Assembly: GCA_902786615.1 (NCBI GenBank)
Contig: CADADE010000012.1
Coordinates: 15,144-79,143, forward strand
DNA from: Oscillospiraceae bacterium
Lineage (GTDB): Bacteria; Bacillota_A; Clostridia; Oscillospirales; Oscillospiraceae
Length of the DNA: 64,000 nt
Direction: 5' to 3'
Shown here piece by piece: positions 1 through 10,413 of this stretch. Below the pieces are notes generated by a model, which did not search any database, was not told the origin of the DNA, and saw only the letters and a program-made list of their open reading frames with translations. Within the stretch, counting starts at the first letter, position 1; the number at the start of each line of letters is the position of its first letter. Position numbers and translations under genes: made by a program.

Positions 1-11
1 AAAGTATTTGA

Positions 12-2540
12 ATGGCACATAAACGAGACTACAAGCCTGAGGACATTGCGTTCCCGAATCAGGCCATAACTGAATCCGAGCTGGTCAGCGAGATGCAGAC
101 CAGCTACATCGACTACGCCATGTCGGTCATTGTCGGCAGGGCGCTGCCGGACGTGCGCGACGGCCTCAAGCCCGTGCACCGGCGCATCCTCTATACCCTG
201 TATGAGGACGGCCTGACCGCCGACAAGCCCTTCAAAAAGTCCGCCACCTGCGTGGGCGACGTGCTGGGCCGCTACCATCCCCACGGCGACGCCTCCGTCT
301 ATGACGCCATGGTACGCCTCGCCCAGAGCTTCTCCATGCGCTATATGCTCATTGACGGGCACGGAAACTTCGGCTCCGTCGACGGCGATCCCCCTGCCGC
401 CTACCGTTACACCGAGGCGCGCATGGCGAAAATCTCCAACGAGATGCTGCGCGATATCGACAAGGAGACCGTGGACTGGGACCCCAACTTCGACGAGACG
501 AGAAAGGAGCCCCGCGTCCTGCCCTCCAAGTTCCCGAACCTGCTGGTGAACGGCTCCTCCGGCATCGCCGTCGGCATGGCGACGAACATCCCGCCCCATA
601 ACCTCACCGAGGTCATCAACGCCTGCGTCTGCGTGCTGGAAAACCCGGAGGCCACGCTCTCCGATCTCATGCAGCATATCTCCGGCCCGGACTTCCCCAC
701 CCGCGGCATCATCATGGGCCGCAGCGGCATCCGCCAGGCCTATCTCACCGGCCGCGGCAAGATCATCGTGCGCGCCCGCGCGGAGTTTGAGGAGTTTGGC
801 CAGGGCCGCACCCGCATCATCGTCACCGAGCTTCCCTATCAGGTCAACAAGCGCCAGCTCATCAAGAACATCGCCGACCAGGTGCATGACAAGCGCCTGG
901 AGGGCATCTCCGACCTGCGCGACGAGACCGACCGCAACGGCATGCGCATGGTCATTGAATTGAAGCGCGACGCCAATCCCCAGGTGGTGCTGAACCGGCT
1001 CTTTGCCCAGACCGCCATGCAGACCAGCTTTTCCATCAACATGCTGGCCCTCGTCAACAACCAGACCCAGCCGCGCATTCTCTCTCTGCGGCATATCCTG
1101 GACGAGTATCTCACATTCCAGGAGGAGATCATCGTCCGCCGCACGAAGTTTGACCTCAAGAAAGCCCTTGAGCGCGCCCACCTGTTGGAGGGGCTTCTCA
1201 TCGCCCAGGACAATATCGACGAGGTCATCCACATCATCCGCACGAGCTACGATAACGCCAAACAGCGCCTCATGGAGCGCTTCGGCCTTGACGACGTGCA
1301 GGCCCAGGCCATCTGCGACATGCGCCTGATCGCCCTGCAGGGCCTCAACCGCGAGAAGCTGGAGAACGAGTACAAGGAGCTGGAGGAGCGCATCGCCTAT
1401 TACCGCGAGCTGCTGGCCGATCCCGAAAAGGTCAAGGCCGTCCTGAAGGACGAGCTTATCGCCCTCCGGGACAAGTACGGCGACGAACGCCTCACCGAGA
1501 TCCAGGATGTGGAGGACGAGATCGACATCGAGGATCTGATTGAGGAGGAAGACTGCGTCTACACCCTCACCCACGGCGGCTACATCAAGCGCACCCCCGT
1601 GTCCGAGTACCGCGCCCAGGGCCGCGGCGGCAGGGGCATCCGCGCCATGGCCACCAAGGACGAGGACTATGTGGAGACCGTCTTCACCGCCTCCACCCAT
1701 GACTATATCCTCTTCTTCACCTCCAAAGGCCGCGTCTTCATCAAGAAGGGCTACCAGATCCCGGAGGCGGGCAGGAGCGCGAAGGGCACCAACATCGTGA
1801 ACATCATCCCCGTGGAGAACGGCGACGCGCCGGAGAAGGTCAGCGCCATGATCCGGGGCCGCGGCATGGAGGAGGAGAGCTATCTCTTCTTCGTGACGAG
1901 AAACGGCACCGTCAAGCGCATCGAGCAGACGCAGCTGCGCAACATCCGCTCCAACGGCATCCGCGCCATCACCCTCGACGAAGGGGACGAGCTCATGTCC
2001 GTTCTCTCCACCACAGGGCATGAGGATATCTTCATCGCCACCCGAAACGGCATGTCCGTCTGCTTTACGGAGACCGACGTGCGCGCGATGGGCCGCATGG
2101 CGGTCGGCGTGCGCGGCATACGCCTGCGCGAGGGCGACTATGTCGTCGGCGCCGGGGCTTCCGGCCAGGGGGGCGAGGTGCTCACCGTCACCGAAAAGGG
2201 CTACGGCAAGCGCACCGCGCTCAGTGAGTACGCGGTCAAGGGCCGCGGCGGCATCGGCGTGAAAAACTACAACTGCACCGACAAGACCGGCCTCATCGCC
2301 GACGTGAAGATCGTCACCGGGGACGAGGATCTGCTCATCATCACCGACGACGGCACCATCATCCGCATGGCGGTGGACCGCGTGAGTCTCCTGTCCCGCT
2401 CCACCCAGGGCGTGCGCCTCATGCGCCTTGTGGAGACCAGCCGGGTCATTTCCATCGAGTGCACCGGGAAGGCCGTCGAAGAAGCCGCCGAGGACGACGC
2501 GGACAGCGCGGTCGACGCCGAAAACGGGGAAGAAACGTAA
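12..2540 (+). CDS. gyrA: DNA gyrase subunit A
   Basis: Breakage-reunion subunit of the GyrA2B2 complex, which introduces negative supercoils using ATP hydrolysed by GyrB. The 842-residue length is normal for the family. The N-terminal domain has the quinolone-resistance region HGDASVYD (about residues 91-98) and the catalytic tyrosine in [10 protein letters not shown] (Tyr133). The C-terminal beta-pinwheel begins with the GyrA box QGRGGRG near residue 535, which separates gyrase from topoisomerase IV ParC. The C-tail is acidic, as in many GyrA proteins. The ATG is only 11 bases from the window edge, so its ribosome binding site and any gyrB upstream cannot be seen. The residue matching E. coli Ser83 is Ala94, the state also found in mycobacteria. 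A short gap leads to the next gene on the same strand. Confidence 0.98.
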   Translation: MAHKRDYKPEDIAFPNQAITESELVSEMQTSYIDYAMSVIVGRALPDVRDGLKPVHRRILYTLYEDGLTADKPFKKSATCVGDVLGRYHPHGDASVYDAMVRLAQSFSMRYMLIDGHGNFGSVDGDPPAAYRYTEARMAKISNEMLRDIDKETVDWDPNFDETRKEPRVLPSKFPNLLVNGSSGIAVGMATNIPPHNLTEVINACVCVLENPEATLSDLMQHISGPDFPTRGIIMGRSGIRQAYLTGRGKIIVRARAEFEEFGQGRTRIIVTELPYQVNKRQLIKNIADQVHDKRLEGISDLRDETDRNGMRMVIELKRDANPQVVLNRLFAQTAMQTSFSINMLALVNNQTQPRILSLRHILDEYLTFQEEIIVRRTKFDLKKALERAHLLEGLLIAQDNIDEVIHIIRTSYDNAKQRLMERFGLDDVQAQAICDMRLIALQGLNREKLENEYKELEERIAYYRELLADPEKVKAVLKDELIALRDKYGDERLTEIQDVEDEIDIEDLIEEEDCVYTLTHGGYIKRTPVSEYRAQGRGGRGIRAMATKDEDYVETVFTASTHDYILFFTSKGRVFIKKGYQIPEAGRSAKGTNIVNIIPVENGDAPEKVSAMIRGRGMEEESYLFFVTRNGTVKRIEQTQLRNIRSNGIRAITLDEGDELMSVLSTTGHEDIFIATRNGMSVCFTETDVRAMGRMAVGVRGIRLREGDYVVGAGASGQGGEVLTVTEKGYGKRTALSEYAVKGRGGIGVKNYNCTDKTGLIADVKIVTGDEDLLIITDDGTIIRMAVDRVSLLSRSTQGVRLMRLVETSRVISIECTGKAVEEAAEDDADSAVDAENGEET

Positions 2541-2577
2541 GAAAGTGTTGCCTTAACAAAAAAGGAGGTGCGCTTCC

Positions 2578-3030
2578 ATGAACAACAACAACAAGCAAAG
2601 CAGCAAGGGCTCCGGCGTCGTGACCATCCTGATCCTGGTCGGGGTGCTCCTTTACAATCTGTTTGCGGGGCAGCTCAAGGGGGAGGATATGTCCGTTGTG
2701 ATCGCCTCCACGCTCTTTGTCGCGTTTGTCACGACCATTGTGATCGCCGTGTCGATGGCAAAGTCAAAGAGGAAAGGCGACAAAAAGCAGACCGCCGTGC
2801 CGCTCAGCCGCCCCTTCCCCCAGCCCACGGCGGTGAAAGCGCCGCATGTCCCCGCCCTCCGGCACAAGGACGAGGCGGAGGAGGTCATCACCTGCGGGCA
2901 CAAGAGCGGGAAAGAAAAGTATCTCGAGCAGGTGGAGGGCTTTTATAAAAACGGCCTCATCGACCGCGAGGAGTACAAAACCCTGCGGGCAAAGTACGAG
3001 CAGCTCGAAATCCCGGACGATTACCATTGA
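2578..3030 (+). CDS. Small membrane protein with SHOCT-like C-terminus
   Basis: 150-residue protein of unknown function. A strong ribosome binding site (AAAGGAGGTG) lies just before the ATG. Two hydrophobic segments, about residues 13-30 and 40-60, should span the membrane. A basic, proline-containing linker follows. The last 40 residues ([19 protein letters not shown] and on) have the length and pattern of a SHOCT module: an amphipathic helix, a turn with G-L-I-D-x-E-E-Y, and a second helix. SHOCT modules are usually found at the ends of membrane or nucleic-acid-associated proteins and are thought to mediate oligomerisation. The gene lies 37 bases after gyrA and about 70 bases before rnhA on the same strand, so cotranscription is possible. 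No enzymatic motif is visible. Confidence 0.75.
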   Translation: MNNNNKQSSKGSGVVTILILVGVLLYNLFAGQLKGEDMSVVIASTLFVAFVTTIVIAVSMAKSKRKGDKKQTAVPLSRPFPQPTAVKAPHVPALRHKDEAEEVITCGHKSGKEKYLEQVEGFYKNGLIDREEYKTLRAKYEQLEIPDDYH

Positions 3031-3103
3031 GGATGCGCCGCGCTCGGCGCTGCCTGCGCCCGTGTTGAGGCTGTATGCATCCCTTTATAAGGAATATTGT
3101 TCT

Positions 3104-3541
3104 ATGAAAACAGTCGAAATCTATACCGACGGCGCGTGCAGCGGAAACCCCGGGCCGGGAGGCTGGGGGGCGATCCTGCGTTACAAGGGCACGGAAAAGG
3201 AAATCTCCGGCGGCGAGGCCATGACCACCAACAACCGCATGGAGCTCACCGCCGTCATTCAGGCCCTGCTCCATCTGCGGGAGAAGTGCGTGGTCGAGCT
3301 CTACTCCGACTCCAAGTACGTCATCGACGCGCTGGAAAAGGGCTGGGCCTGGGGCTGGCGCAAAAAGGGCTGGATCAAGTCCGACAAAAAGCCCGCCCTG
3401 AACCCCGACCTCTGGGAGATGCTGCTGAATCTCACAAGCCAGCATGAGATGCACTACCACTGGGTCAAGGGTCACGCCGAAAACGAGTTCAACAACCGCT
3501 GCGACGCCATGGCGGTCGCGGAGCGGGAAAAACTCGCGTGA
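3104..3541 (+). CDS. rnhA: Ribonuclease HI
   Basis: Endonuclease that cuts the RNA strand of RNA-DNA hybrids in R-loops and replication primers. The 145-residue product begins [20 protein letters not shown]. The four acidic metal ligands are visible: Asp in YTDGACSGN, Glu in NNRMELTAV, Asp in YSDSKYVID and Asp in NNRCDAMA. The catalytic His is in [12 protein letters not shown]. The basic handle region WGWRKKGW is also present, as in E. coli RNase HI. The same frame is open further upstream, but family homology starts exactly at the ATG at 3104, so I place the start there. The ribosome binding site is modest (AAGGAA). The ABC exporter gene follows after about 20 bases. Confidence 0.95.
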   Translation: MKTVEIYTDGACSGNPGPGGWGAILRYKGTEKEISGGEAMTTNNRMELTAVIQALLHLREKCVVELYSDSKYVIDALEKGWAWGWRKKGWIKSDKKPALNPDLWEMLLNLTSQHEMHYHWVKGHAENEFNNRCDAMAVAEREKLA

Positions 3542-3561
3542 GCCTCCAAGGAAGATGATTT

Positions 3562-5307
3562 ATGACAAACAAACCCATCAATTACAAAGCTCCGCCCCTG
3601 GAGATCTTCGCCCGGTATATCGGGCGGCACAGGGGCCTTTTTGCGTTGGATATGGCCTGCTCCGTGGCGGTGGCGCTGGTAGATCTCATCTTCCCCTATG
3701 TCTCGCGCAAGAGCATGTACACGCTTTTGCCCAATAAGCAGTACAGCGCCTTTTTCGCGGTCATGCTGCTGATGGCGCTGGCATATGTTATCAAGGCGGC
3801 GCTCAACTACGCCATCGTGGTCTACGGCCACCGCATGGGCGTGCTCACCGAGTCCGACATGCGCCGCGACCTCTTCGAGCACATGCAGAAGCTTAGCTTT
3901 TCCTATTACGACCGGCACCGCACCGGCGTTCTCATGAGCCACATCACCTCCGACCTCTTCGACGTGACGGAGCTCAGCCACCATGGGCCGGAAAACCTGC
4001 TGATCTGCGTGCTCACCTTCTTCGGCTCCATGCTCGTCATGCTCACCATCAGCTGGCGGCTCGCCCTCGCGCTCTTTCTGGTGCTGGCGGTGAGCGTGTG
4101 GTTCACCCTCACCCAGCGCATGCGCATGCGCAGGGCCAATATCGAGGTCAAGCGCAAGACCGGCGAAATTTACGCCGCCATCGAATCCTCCATCTCCGGC
4201 ATACGCACCGCCAAGGCTTTCGCCAATGAGGAGAAGGAGAGCGAGAAGTTCAACGCCGCAAACGCCCTCTACCGGGGCGCGAAGGTGGAGTATTACCGCG
4301 CCATGGCGGGCTTTCAGAGCGGCATGGAGTTTTCCTCCGGCATCGCCCAGGTGGCGGTCATCGCCGTGGGCGGCCTGCTCATCATGGGCGGGGAGCTCAG
4401 CTACGTCGATCTCATCACCTTTTCGCTCTACATCACGACCTTCGTCAACCCCATCCGCCGCCTGTCCCAGTTTTCCGAGACCTATATGCAGGGCATGGCG
4501 GGCTTCTCCCGCTTTCTTGAGGTCATGAACACCGAGCCCGCCGTCACCGATGCGCCCGACGCGAAGGAGCTCGGCGAGGTTCTGGGCGAGGTCGAGTACC
4601 GGGACGTGAGCTTTTCTTACCAGAACGGCCTGCCGGTGCTGCGCCATGTGAACCTGCATGTAAAGCCCGGCGAATGCCTGGCCCTGGTCGGCCCCTCCGG
4701 CGGCGGCAAGACCACCATCTCCAATCTCCTGCCCCGCTTCTATGACGTGACGGAGGGCGCGGTGCTGGTGGACGGGCAGGACGTGCGCGCCGTCACGCAG
4801 ACGAGCCTGCGCCGCAACATCGGCGTGATCCAGCAGGAGGTCTTCATGTTCGCCGGCACCGTGCGGGAGAATATCCGCTACGGCCGCCCCGACGCCACCG
4901 ACGAGGAAATCGTCGAGGCCGCGGTGCGCGCGGAGATCCACGACGAGATCATGCAGATGCCCGACGGCTACGACAGCTATATCGGCGAGCGGGGCATCAT
5001 GCTCTCCGGCGGGCAGAAGCAGCGCATTTCCATTGCCCGCGTCTTTCTCAAAAACCCGAAGATCCTGGTGCTGGACGAGGCCACCTCGGCCCTCGATACC
5101 GTCACCGAGCAGCGCATCCAGGCGTCCCTGGACGAACTCAGCCGGGGCCGCACCTCCATCGTCATCGCCCACCGCCTCTCCACGGTCAAACATGCCGACT
5201 GCATCGCCGTCGTGGAGGATGAACATATCGTCGAACAGGGCAGCCACGACGAGCTGATGGCGAAAAACGGCGTCTACGCCGCGCTCTGCCGCGCCCAGGC
5301 GCTGTGA
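3562..5307 (+). CDS. MsbA-like ABC exporter half-transporter
   Basis: 581-residue fused ABC exporter. The N-terminal transmembrane domain (about residues 1-320, type-1 ABC exporter fold) is followed by one ATPase domain. Walker A GPSGGGKTT is at about 376-384, the signature LSGGQKQR at about 480, and Walker B ILVLDEATSAL at about 500-510, with the switch histidine in VIAHRLSTVKHAD. The domain order and length match the MsbA/LmrA/BmrA group, which works as a homodimer (or a heterodimer with a second half) and exports lipids, peptides or drugs. No second half-transporter lies beside it, so a homodimer is the simpler inference. The substrate cannot be told from sequence. It starts 20 bases after rnhA. 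A solo hairpin of the dispersed repeat family lies between it and mfd. Confidence 0.9.
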   Translation: MTNKPINYKAPPLEIFARYIGRHRGLFALDMACSVAVALVDLIFPYVSRKSMYTLLPNKQYSAFFAVMLLMALAYVIKAALNYAIVVYGHRMGVLTESDMRRDLFEHMQKLSFSYYDRHRTGVLMSHITSDLFDVTELSHHGPENLLICVLTFFGSMLVMLTISWRLALALFLVLAVSVWFTLTQRMRMRRANIEVKRKTGEIYAAIESSISGIRTAKAFANEEKESEKFNAANALYRGAKVEYYRAMAGFQSGMEFSSGIAQVAVIAVGGLLIMGGELSYVDLITFSLYITTFVNPIRRLSQFSETYMQGMAGFSRFLEVMNTEPAVTDAPDAKELGEVLGEVEYRDVSFSYQNGLPVLRHVNLHVKPGECLALVGPSGGGKTTISNLLPRFYDVTEGAVLVDGQDVRAVTQTSLRRNIGVIQQEVFMFAGTVRENIRYGRPDATDEEIVEAAVRAEIHDEIMQMPDGYDSYIGERGIMLSGGQKQRISIARVFLKNPKILVLDEATSALDTVTEQRIQASLDELSRGRTSIVIAHRLSTVKHADCIAVVEDEHIVEQGSHDELMAKNGVYAALCRAQAL

Positions 5308-5322
5308 AGAAACATACCTCCA

Positions 5323-5346
5323 ACCTCCCTTTGGAAAAAGGGAGCT
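5323..5346. repeat. Solo hairpin of the dispersed intergenic repeat family
   Basis: Inverted repeat of the ACCTCCCTTT / AAAGGGAG type between the ABC exporter and mfd. It is the same end-hairpin that closes the full elements at 37213, 40146, 46233 and 53764, but here without the centre. It could act as a weak terminator or mRNA-stabilising stem. Confidence 0.6.
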
Positions 5347-5371
5347 GATTCTAACAGCAAAAGGGTATCAC

Positions 5372-8300
5372 ATGGAACAACTCATCAATCAAATACTCAC
5401 CCACAAGGAAGCCGCCGCCCTCCCCTCCCTGCTGGAGAGCGGAGGGCTTCCCGCGCTCGTTTCCGGCCTGTCGCCGGTGCACCGCGCCAATCTCGCGGCG
5501 GCGCTTTACAACAAAATCCAAATGCCGCTCTTCGTCGTCTGCCCGGACGACACCGCCGCGGAGAGCTTCGCGCGCGATCTCGCTGCCATGACCGGGAAGG
5601 AAATCACCGTCCTCACGATGCGCGACTTCGTCTTCTACCCCGCCGAGGCGGTCTCCCGCCCCGCCGAGCAGAAGCGCATCGCGGCGCTCTATAAGCTCGC
5701 GGCGGGGGAGTGCGAGATCGCCGTCGCCTCCGTCTCCGGCCTCATGCAGCGCTGCTTCCCGCCCGCCCTTTTAAAGCGCGCGGCCTTTGAGATCCGCGAC
5801 GGCTCCGCCTGCCCGCCCGAGGAGGTGGAGGAGGCGCTGCTGCGCTGCGGCTATGCCCGCTGCGAGCAGGTGGAGGGCCCCGGTCAGTACGCGCGGCGCG
5901 GCGGCATCCTCGACTTCTTCTCCCCCGCCGACGCGGAACCCGTGCGCATCGAGTTCTGGGGCGACGACATCGACTCCATGGCCCGCTTCGACGTGCAGAG
6001 CCAGCGGCGCGGCGACCCCCTGGATTTCTGCCGCATCCTGCCTGCGCTCGAAGCCCTGCCCAGTCTCTCGACCGGCGGGGCGGGGGCGGTGGCGCGGGAG
6101 ATCGAGCGCTTTGCCGATTCCTACCTCAGGCGCCGCCGGGGCGAGAACGCTCAGACTCTCGCCGCGACGCTGCGCGCCGACGCGGAGAAGCTTGAAAACG
6201 GCCTCACCCTCTCCGACGCCGACCGCTACCTTCCTATATTATATGAAGAGGCGTCGGGCTTCGACTACATCCCGGAAAACGCCCTGGTCTTCCTCGACCA
6301 GCCAGGCCGGTGCAGCGAGCGGGCGCGCGCCTTTGAAAAGCAGCTCAGTGAGGACGTGAACGAGCTTATGAAGCGCGGCATGATCGCCATGAGCGCGGAC
6401 GGCTTCCGCCTCTCCGCCGAGAAGCTCTTCAAGCTCCTGCCGGACTTCCCCCTCTACATGGCGGACGCCTTTACCGTGGGGCGCGGGCCGATCCAGCCGA
6501 AGACCCTCACCAGCATCGCGGCCAAGCAGCTGCCGAGCTATGCGGGCTCGGCCCAGGCCGCCTGCGACGATGTGACGGCCTATTTAAAGCAGGAATACCG
6601 CATCGTCGTCCTCGCCGGGGACGAGCGGCGCGCCAAGACGCTCCAGGACTTCTTTCACGACAAGGGCGTGGACGCGCTCATCGACCCCGCGCTCAAAAAG
6701 CTCCCGGCGGCGGGACAGTGCCGCATCGCCGTGGGCGCGGTGTCCGCGGGCTTTGAGTACCCGGGTCTCCGCCTCACCGTCCTGACCGACGCCCAGCTTG
6801 TCCGCGCGCGCGGCAGGACCGCGAAGGCGGGCAAGAAGCTGCCCCCCAACCGGGCGCGCATCGAGTCGTATTCCGACCTCTCCCCGGGCGATTTCGTGGT
6901 GCACGAAAATCACGGCATCGGCAAATTCGCCGGGATCGTGCGCATGCAGGTGGACGGCTTCGACAAGGACTATATCAAATTAGACTACGCGGGCGGCGAC
7001 ACGCTCTACGTCCCCGCGACGCAGCTGGACATGGTGTCGAAGTACACCGGCGCGGGCGAGGAAAAGCCCGTGCGCCTCAGCAAAATGGGCGGGACCGAGT
7101 GGGCCAAGACCCGAAGCCGCGCCAAGGCCAGTGCGAAGGACATGGCAAAGCGCCTCATCCAGCTCTACGCCCAGCGCCAGCGCCTGCCGGGCCACGCCTT
7201 CGCCCCGGACAGCGAGTGGCAGCGCGAGTTTGAGGAAAACTTCGGCTACACCGAGACGGACGATCAGCTTCGGTGCGTCGCGGAGATCAAGGCGGACATG
7301 GAGTCCTCCGTGCCGATGGACCGCCTTCTCTGCGGGGACGTGGGCTTCGGCAAGACGGAAGTCGCCCTGCGCGCGGTGATGAAGTGCGTGCTCGACGGCA
7401 AACAGGCCGCGATCCTGGTTCCCACCACCGTCCTCGCCCAGCAGCACTACCAGACCGCCCTGCAAAGATTTTTCGGCTTCCCGGTGGAGATCGGAGTGCT
7501 GAGCCGCCTCGGCGCGGGGGCTGCGAACACGAAGACCCTGCGCGATCTCGAGAGCGGCAAGCTCGACCTTGTGATCGGCACCCATCGCCTTCTCGGCAAG
7601 GACGTGAAGTTCAAGAATCTCGGCCTTCTCGTGGTGGACGAGGAGCAGCGCTTCGGCGTGACCCACAAGGAGCATATCAAGGAATTATCCCGCGGCGTGG
7701 ACGTGCTGACACTTTCCGCGACCCCCATCCCCCGCACGCTCAACATGGCCATGTCCGGCATCCGCGACATGTCCAATATCGAGGAGCCGCCGGAGGACCG
7801 CCTGCCGGTGCAGACCTTCGTCCTGGAGCACGACTGGGGCATCGTCACCGACGCCATCCGCCGCGAGATCCAGCGCGGCGGGCAGGTCTATTACCTGCAC
7901 AACCGCATCGACGACATCGACCGCACCGCCGTGCGCCTGCGCGGGATGCTGGAGGACGTAACGGTCGCCGTGGCGCACGGGCAGATGGACAAAAACATGC
8001 TGGCCTCGGTGATGGAATCCGTCGTCACCGGGGAGACCCAGGTGCTGGTGTGCACGACCATCATCGAAACCGGCATCGACATCCCGAACGTCAACACCCT
8101 CATCATCGAGGACGCGGATAAGCTGGGCCTCGCCCAGCTCCACCAGATCCGCGGGCGCGTGGGCCGCTCGACCCGCCGCGCCAGCGCCTACCTCACCTTC
8201 CGGCGCGACAAGGTGCTCACCGAGGTCGCGGAAAAGCGCCTCAACGCCATCCGGGACTTCGCCGCCTTCGGCTCCGGCATGAAGATCGCCATGCGCGATC

Positions 8301-8869
8301 TTGAGATAAGAGGCGCGGGGAGCCTGCTCGGCGCGGAGCAGTCGGGCCACATGATCGACGTCGGCTACGACATGTATATGAAGCTCCTGAATGAGGCCGT
8401 GCTCGAGGCGCGCGGCGTCGAGCTGCCGCAGCGGGCCGAGTGCTCCGCCGACCTCGCCGTCGCGGCGAACATCCCGGAGCGCTATATCGCCTCCGCCGAG
8501 CAGCGCATGGACATTTACCGCCGCATCGCCCTCATCCGCACGGAGGCGGAGGCGGACGACCTCACCGACGAGCTCATCGACCGCTTCGGCGAGACCCCGC
8601 CGGGCGTGAACGCCCTCATCCACGTCGCCCTCCTGCGCGGCGAGGCGGGCAGGGCCGGCATCACCGACATCGCCCAGAAGGCCGGGACCCTGCGCTTTAC
8701 GGTCTCGGACTTCAACATGGAGAAGGTCTCCGCCCTCTACGCCCGGCCCGAATACAAAAACCGCCTGCGCGTCGAGGCCGGGTCAAAGCCCTGCCTCAGC
8801 GTGAAGATCCTGAACAAAAACCGCGTCATCGACGAGGCGAGAAGGTTTGTCGCGGACTGGGGCGCTTGA
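5372..8869 (+). CDS. mfd: Transcription-repair coupling factor Mfd
   Basis: ATP-dependent translocase that removes RNA polymerase stalled at DNA lesions and recruits UvrA for excision repair. The 1165-residue length is typical. In order: an N-terminal UvrB-like module (QYARRGGILDFF near residue 175), a CarD/RID RNA-polymerase-interaction domain (SPGDFVVHENHGIGKF near 503), RecG-like helicase motifs with Walker A GDVGFGKTE near 655, DEEQRFG near 755, the motif III LSATPIPRT segment and motif VI QIRGRVGR, and a C-terminal TRCF domain containing DLEIRGAGSLLG. The start is preceded by AAAGGG at a workable distance. The foldase gene follows after 62 bases, an adjacency I recall from other Clostridia. 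Confidence 0.97.
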   Translation: MEQLINQILTHKEAAALPSLLESGGLPALVSGLSPVHRANLAAALYNKIQMPLFVVCPDDTAAESFARDLAAMTGKEITVLTMRDFVFYPAEAVSRPAEQKRIAALYKLAAGECEIAVASVSGLMQRCFPPALLKRAAFEIRDGSACPPEEVEEALLRCGYARCEQVEGPGQYARRGGILDFFSPADAEPVRIEFWGDDIDSMARFDVQSQRRGDPLDFCRILPALEALPSLSTGGAGAVAREIERFADSYLRRRRGENAQTLAATLRADAEKLENGLTLSDADRYLPILYEEASGFDYIPENALVFLDQPGRCSERARAFEKQLSEDVNELMKRGMIAMSADGFRLSAEKLFKLLPDFPLYMADAFTVGRGPIQPKTLTSIAAKQLPSYAGSAQAACDDVTAYLKQEYRIVVLAGDERRAKTLQDFFHDKGVDALIDPALKKLPAAGQCRIAVGAVSAGFEYPGLRLTVLTDAQLVRARGRTAKAGKKLPPNRARIESYSDLSPGDFVVHENHGIGKFAGIVRMQVDGFDKDYIKLDYAGGDTLYVPATQLDMVSKYTGAGEEKPVRLSKMGGTEWAKTRSRAKASAKDMAKRLIQLYAQRQRLPGHAFAPDSEWQREFEENFGYTETDDQLRCVAEIKADMESSVPMDRLLCGDVGFGKTEVALRAVMKCVLDGKQAAILVPTTVLAQQHYQTALQRFFGFPVEIGVLSRLGAGAANTKTLRDLESGKLDLVIGTHRLLGKDVKFKNLGLLVVDEEQRFGVTHKEHIKELSRGVDVLTLSATPIPRTLNMAMSGIRDMSNIEEPPEDRLPVQTFVLEHDWGIVTDAIRREIQRGGQVYYLHNRIDDIDRTAVRLRGMLEDVTVAVAHGQMDKNMLASVMESVVTGETQVLVCTTIIETGIDIPNVNTLIIEDADKLGLAQLHQIRGRVGRSTRRASAYLTFRRDKVLTEVAEKRLNAIRDFAAFGSGMKIAMRDLEIRGAGSLLGAEQSGHMIDVGYDMYMKLLNEAVLEARGVELPQRAECSADLAVAANIPERYIASAEQRMDIYRRIALIRTEAEADDLTDELIDRFGETPPGVNALIHVALLRGEAGRAGITDIAQKAGTLRFTVSDFNMEKVSALYARPEYKNRLRVEAGSKPCLSVKILNKNRVIDEARRFVADWGA

Positions 8870-8931
8870 TTCGTTCACAAAAGCGTGCTATAGTATCCCT
8901 CGAACATTTCCACAACCAAGGAGACAACGCC

Positions 8932-10119
8932 ATGAAAAAAATGATTTTCGGTCTGGTGGCCGTGCTGGTCCTGTTCGGGGCCGTGGTCACCTATACCCAC
9001 TGGGACAACGCCGCCGCGCCCGCCGCGGCCGCCGCGTCGCCGACCCCCGCGCCCGTCGAGACCCCCACGGTGCACTCGCTGGATTATGACGCCATCCGCG
9101 CCCTCTATCCCGCCGACACCCCTGCCGTCACCTTCAAGGACGAGGTGATGAACTGGGACCTGTACGCCGACTGGCTGCGCACCGACGGCCTGCAGTATGA
9201 GGACTACTTCCGCCAGATGGGCGCTTACTACGGCATAGCCGCGGACTGGAACGGCTCCATGGGCGACGGCACCGGCAAGACCTACGCCCAGGGCCTCCTG
9301 CAGGAGACCAACGAGAGCCTCGCAAGCTTCCTGGCGATCAAGGCCATGGCAAAGGAGAAGGGCTTGAGCCTGAGCGAGGAACAGGAGAAGAACCTTGACC
9401 CCGAGACCATGGCCCACCAGATCCTCGGCGAAAAGGCCACGGTGGCCGACCTCGCGACGGAGCTGGAAAACACCAGCCATATGACCGTGCGCGCCTTCCG
9501 CTTCTACAGCGAGGTGCTGGATTTCTACACCCTGCTCAGCGAGGAGCTCTACGGCGCCCAGGGCGAGAAGCTGCCGGAGGCGGACGTCGTCAAGGCGCTG
9601 GAGGATCAGGGCTATCTCTCCGCCCACCACATCCTCTTTATGACCATCGACCCCATGACCGGCAAGAACCTGGAGGAGGCCGAGGTCGCGGCGAAGCTGC
9701 AGCAGGCAAACGACCTGGTCAAGGAGCTGCGCGCCATCGAGGATCACGCCGAGCTTATCAAGCGTTTTCAGGAGCTCAAGAATCAGTACTGCGAGGACAC
9801 CGGTAAGCAGCTCTATCCCGACGGCTATACCTTCACCCCCGGCACCATGGTCCCCATCTTTGAGGATACGCTCAAGGCCCAGCAGCCATTTGAGATCTCC
9901 GACCCCGTGCAGTCCGAGTACGGCTTCCATATCATCATGCGCCTGCCCCTCAGCGGGGAGAGCCTGCTCTTCAGCCCCCAGGGCACGCCCCAGATCGCCC
10001 GCGTCGCCGTCGCGCAGGAGCGCATCACCAAGGATCTGGACGAGTATTACACCGCCAATCCCCCGGTCTACGCCAAAGGGCTGGAAGACCTGGATCTCAC
10101 AAAGTTTATCGTTGAGTAA
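8932..10119 (+). CDS. PrsA/SurA-like parvulin foldase, membrane-anchored
   Basis: 395-residue exported peptidyl-prolyl isomerase-like protein. The N-terminus MKKMIFGLVAVLVLFGAV is a signal sequence or anchor without a lipobox cysteine, followed by an Ala/Pro linker. Residues about 230-345 look like a parvulin (PpiC) domain: it opens with LSAHHILFMT and closes with DPVQSEYGFHIIMRL, the family end motif. The long helical N-terminal part resembles the chaperone domain of PrsA and SurA. Such proteins help secreted proteins fold outside the membrane. The frame is open far upstream inside mfd, but the ribosome binding site AAGGAG and the signal sequence fix the start at 8932. The gene ends in front of a good terminator at 10228, so mfd and this gene probably close one transcription unit. 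Confidence 0.85.
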   Translation: MKKMIFGLVAVLVLFGAVVTYTHWDNAAAPAAAAASPTPAPVETPTVHSLDYDAIRALYPADTPAVTFKDEVMNWDLYADWLRTDGLQYEDYFRQMGAYYGIAADWNGSMGDGTGKTYAQGLLQETNESLASFLAIKAMAKEKGLSLSEEQEKNLDPETMAHQILGEKATVADLATELENTSHMTVRAFRFYSEVLDFYTLLSEELYGAQGEKLPEADVVKALEDQGYLSAHHILFMTIDPMTGKNLEEAEVAAKLQQANDLVKELRAIEDHAELIKRFQELKNQYCEDTGKQLYPDGYTFTPGTMVPIFEDTLKAQQPFEISDPVQSEYGFHIIMRLPLSGESLLFSPQGTPQIARVAVAQERITKDLDEYYTANPPVYAKGLEDLDLTKFIVE

Positions 10120-10129
10120 CTGAAAACGT

Positions 10130-10205
10130 ACGGGTCGATCCCCGGATCGACCCGTCGAGAAACGCCCCATGCGGCAAAACGGCGGGCCGATGAGGGCGTC
10201 GGCCC
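10130..10205. repeat. Two GC-rich intergenic hairpins
   Basis: A 12-base inverted repeat ACGGGTCGATCC (10130-10141, mate at 10144-10155) is followed by GGGCCGA / TCGGCCC (10184-10190, 10199-10205). Neither is followed by a T run. They sit between the foldase and the true terminator and look like small dispersed palindromes. The rest of the gap up to 10300 holds the terminator and an AT-rich stretch. Confidence 0.5.
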
Positions 10206-10227
10206 CTGCAATATTCATCCCTGTGAA

Positions 10228-10262
10228 GGGCTTGTCTTGCTTTTGAGACAAGCTCTTTTTTT
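10228..10262 (+). terminator. Intrinsic terminator after the foldase gene
   Basis: Stem GCTTGTCT (10230-10237) pairs with AGACAAGC (10246-10253) across an 8-base loop and runs directly into a T tract. It ends the mfd-foldase transcription unit. Confidence 0.85.
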
Positions 10263-10314
10263 ACTACCTCTAATGCGGTTAACATAAATAATTTATTATT
10301 GTCAACAAAAGGCC

Positions 10315-10343
10315 TTGCATGGCGAGTTTTGGTATGGTATAAT
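10315..10343 (+). promoter_or_regulatory. Sigma-A promoter of the surface protein gene
   Basis: TTGCAT (10315-10320), 17-base spacer, TATAAT (10338-10343), with an extended -10 TATG just upstream. The predicted start of transcription is near 10350, leaving a leader of about 65 bases. An in-frame ATG at 10342 lies inside the -10 box and cannot be the translation start. Confidence 0.85.
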
Positions 10344-10413
10344 GAAACTTGTGAAAGAGTCAAAAAAGTTACGAAAGTTAACAAAACTACTCCAGAACGA
10401 GAGGTTTCCTGCC

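Noticed and set aside
3472..5247. Long open frame antisense to the ABC exporter
   Set aside because: It is His/Asp/Gly-rich low-complexity translation caused by high GC in codon third positions of the + gene, without a ribosome binding site or recognisable domain.
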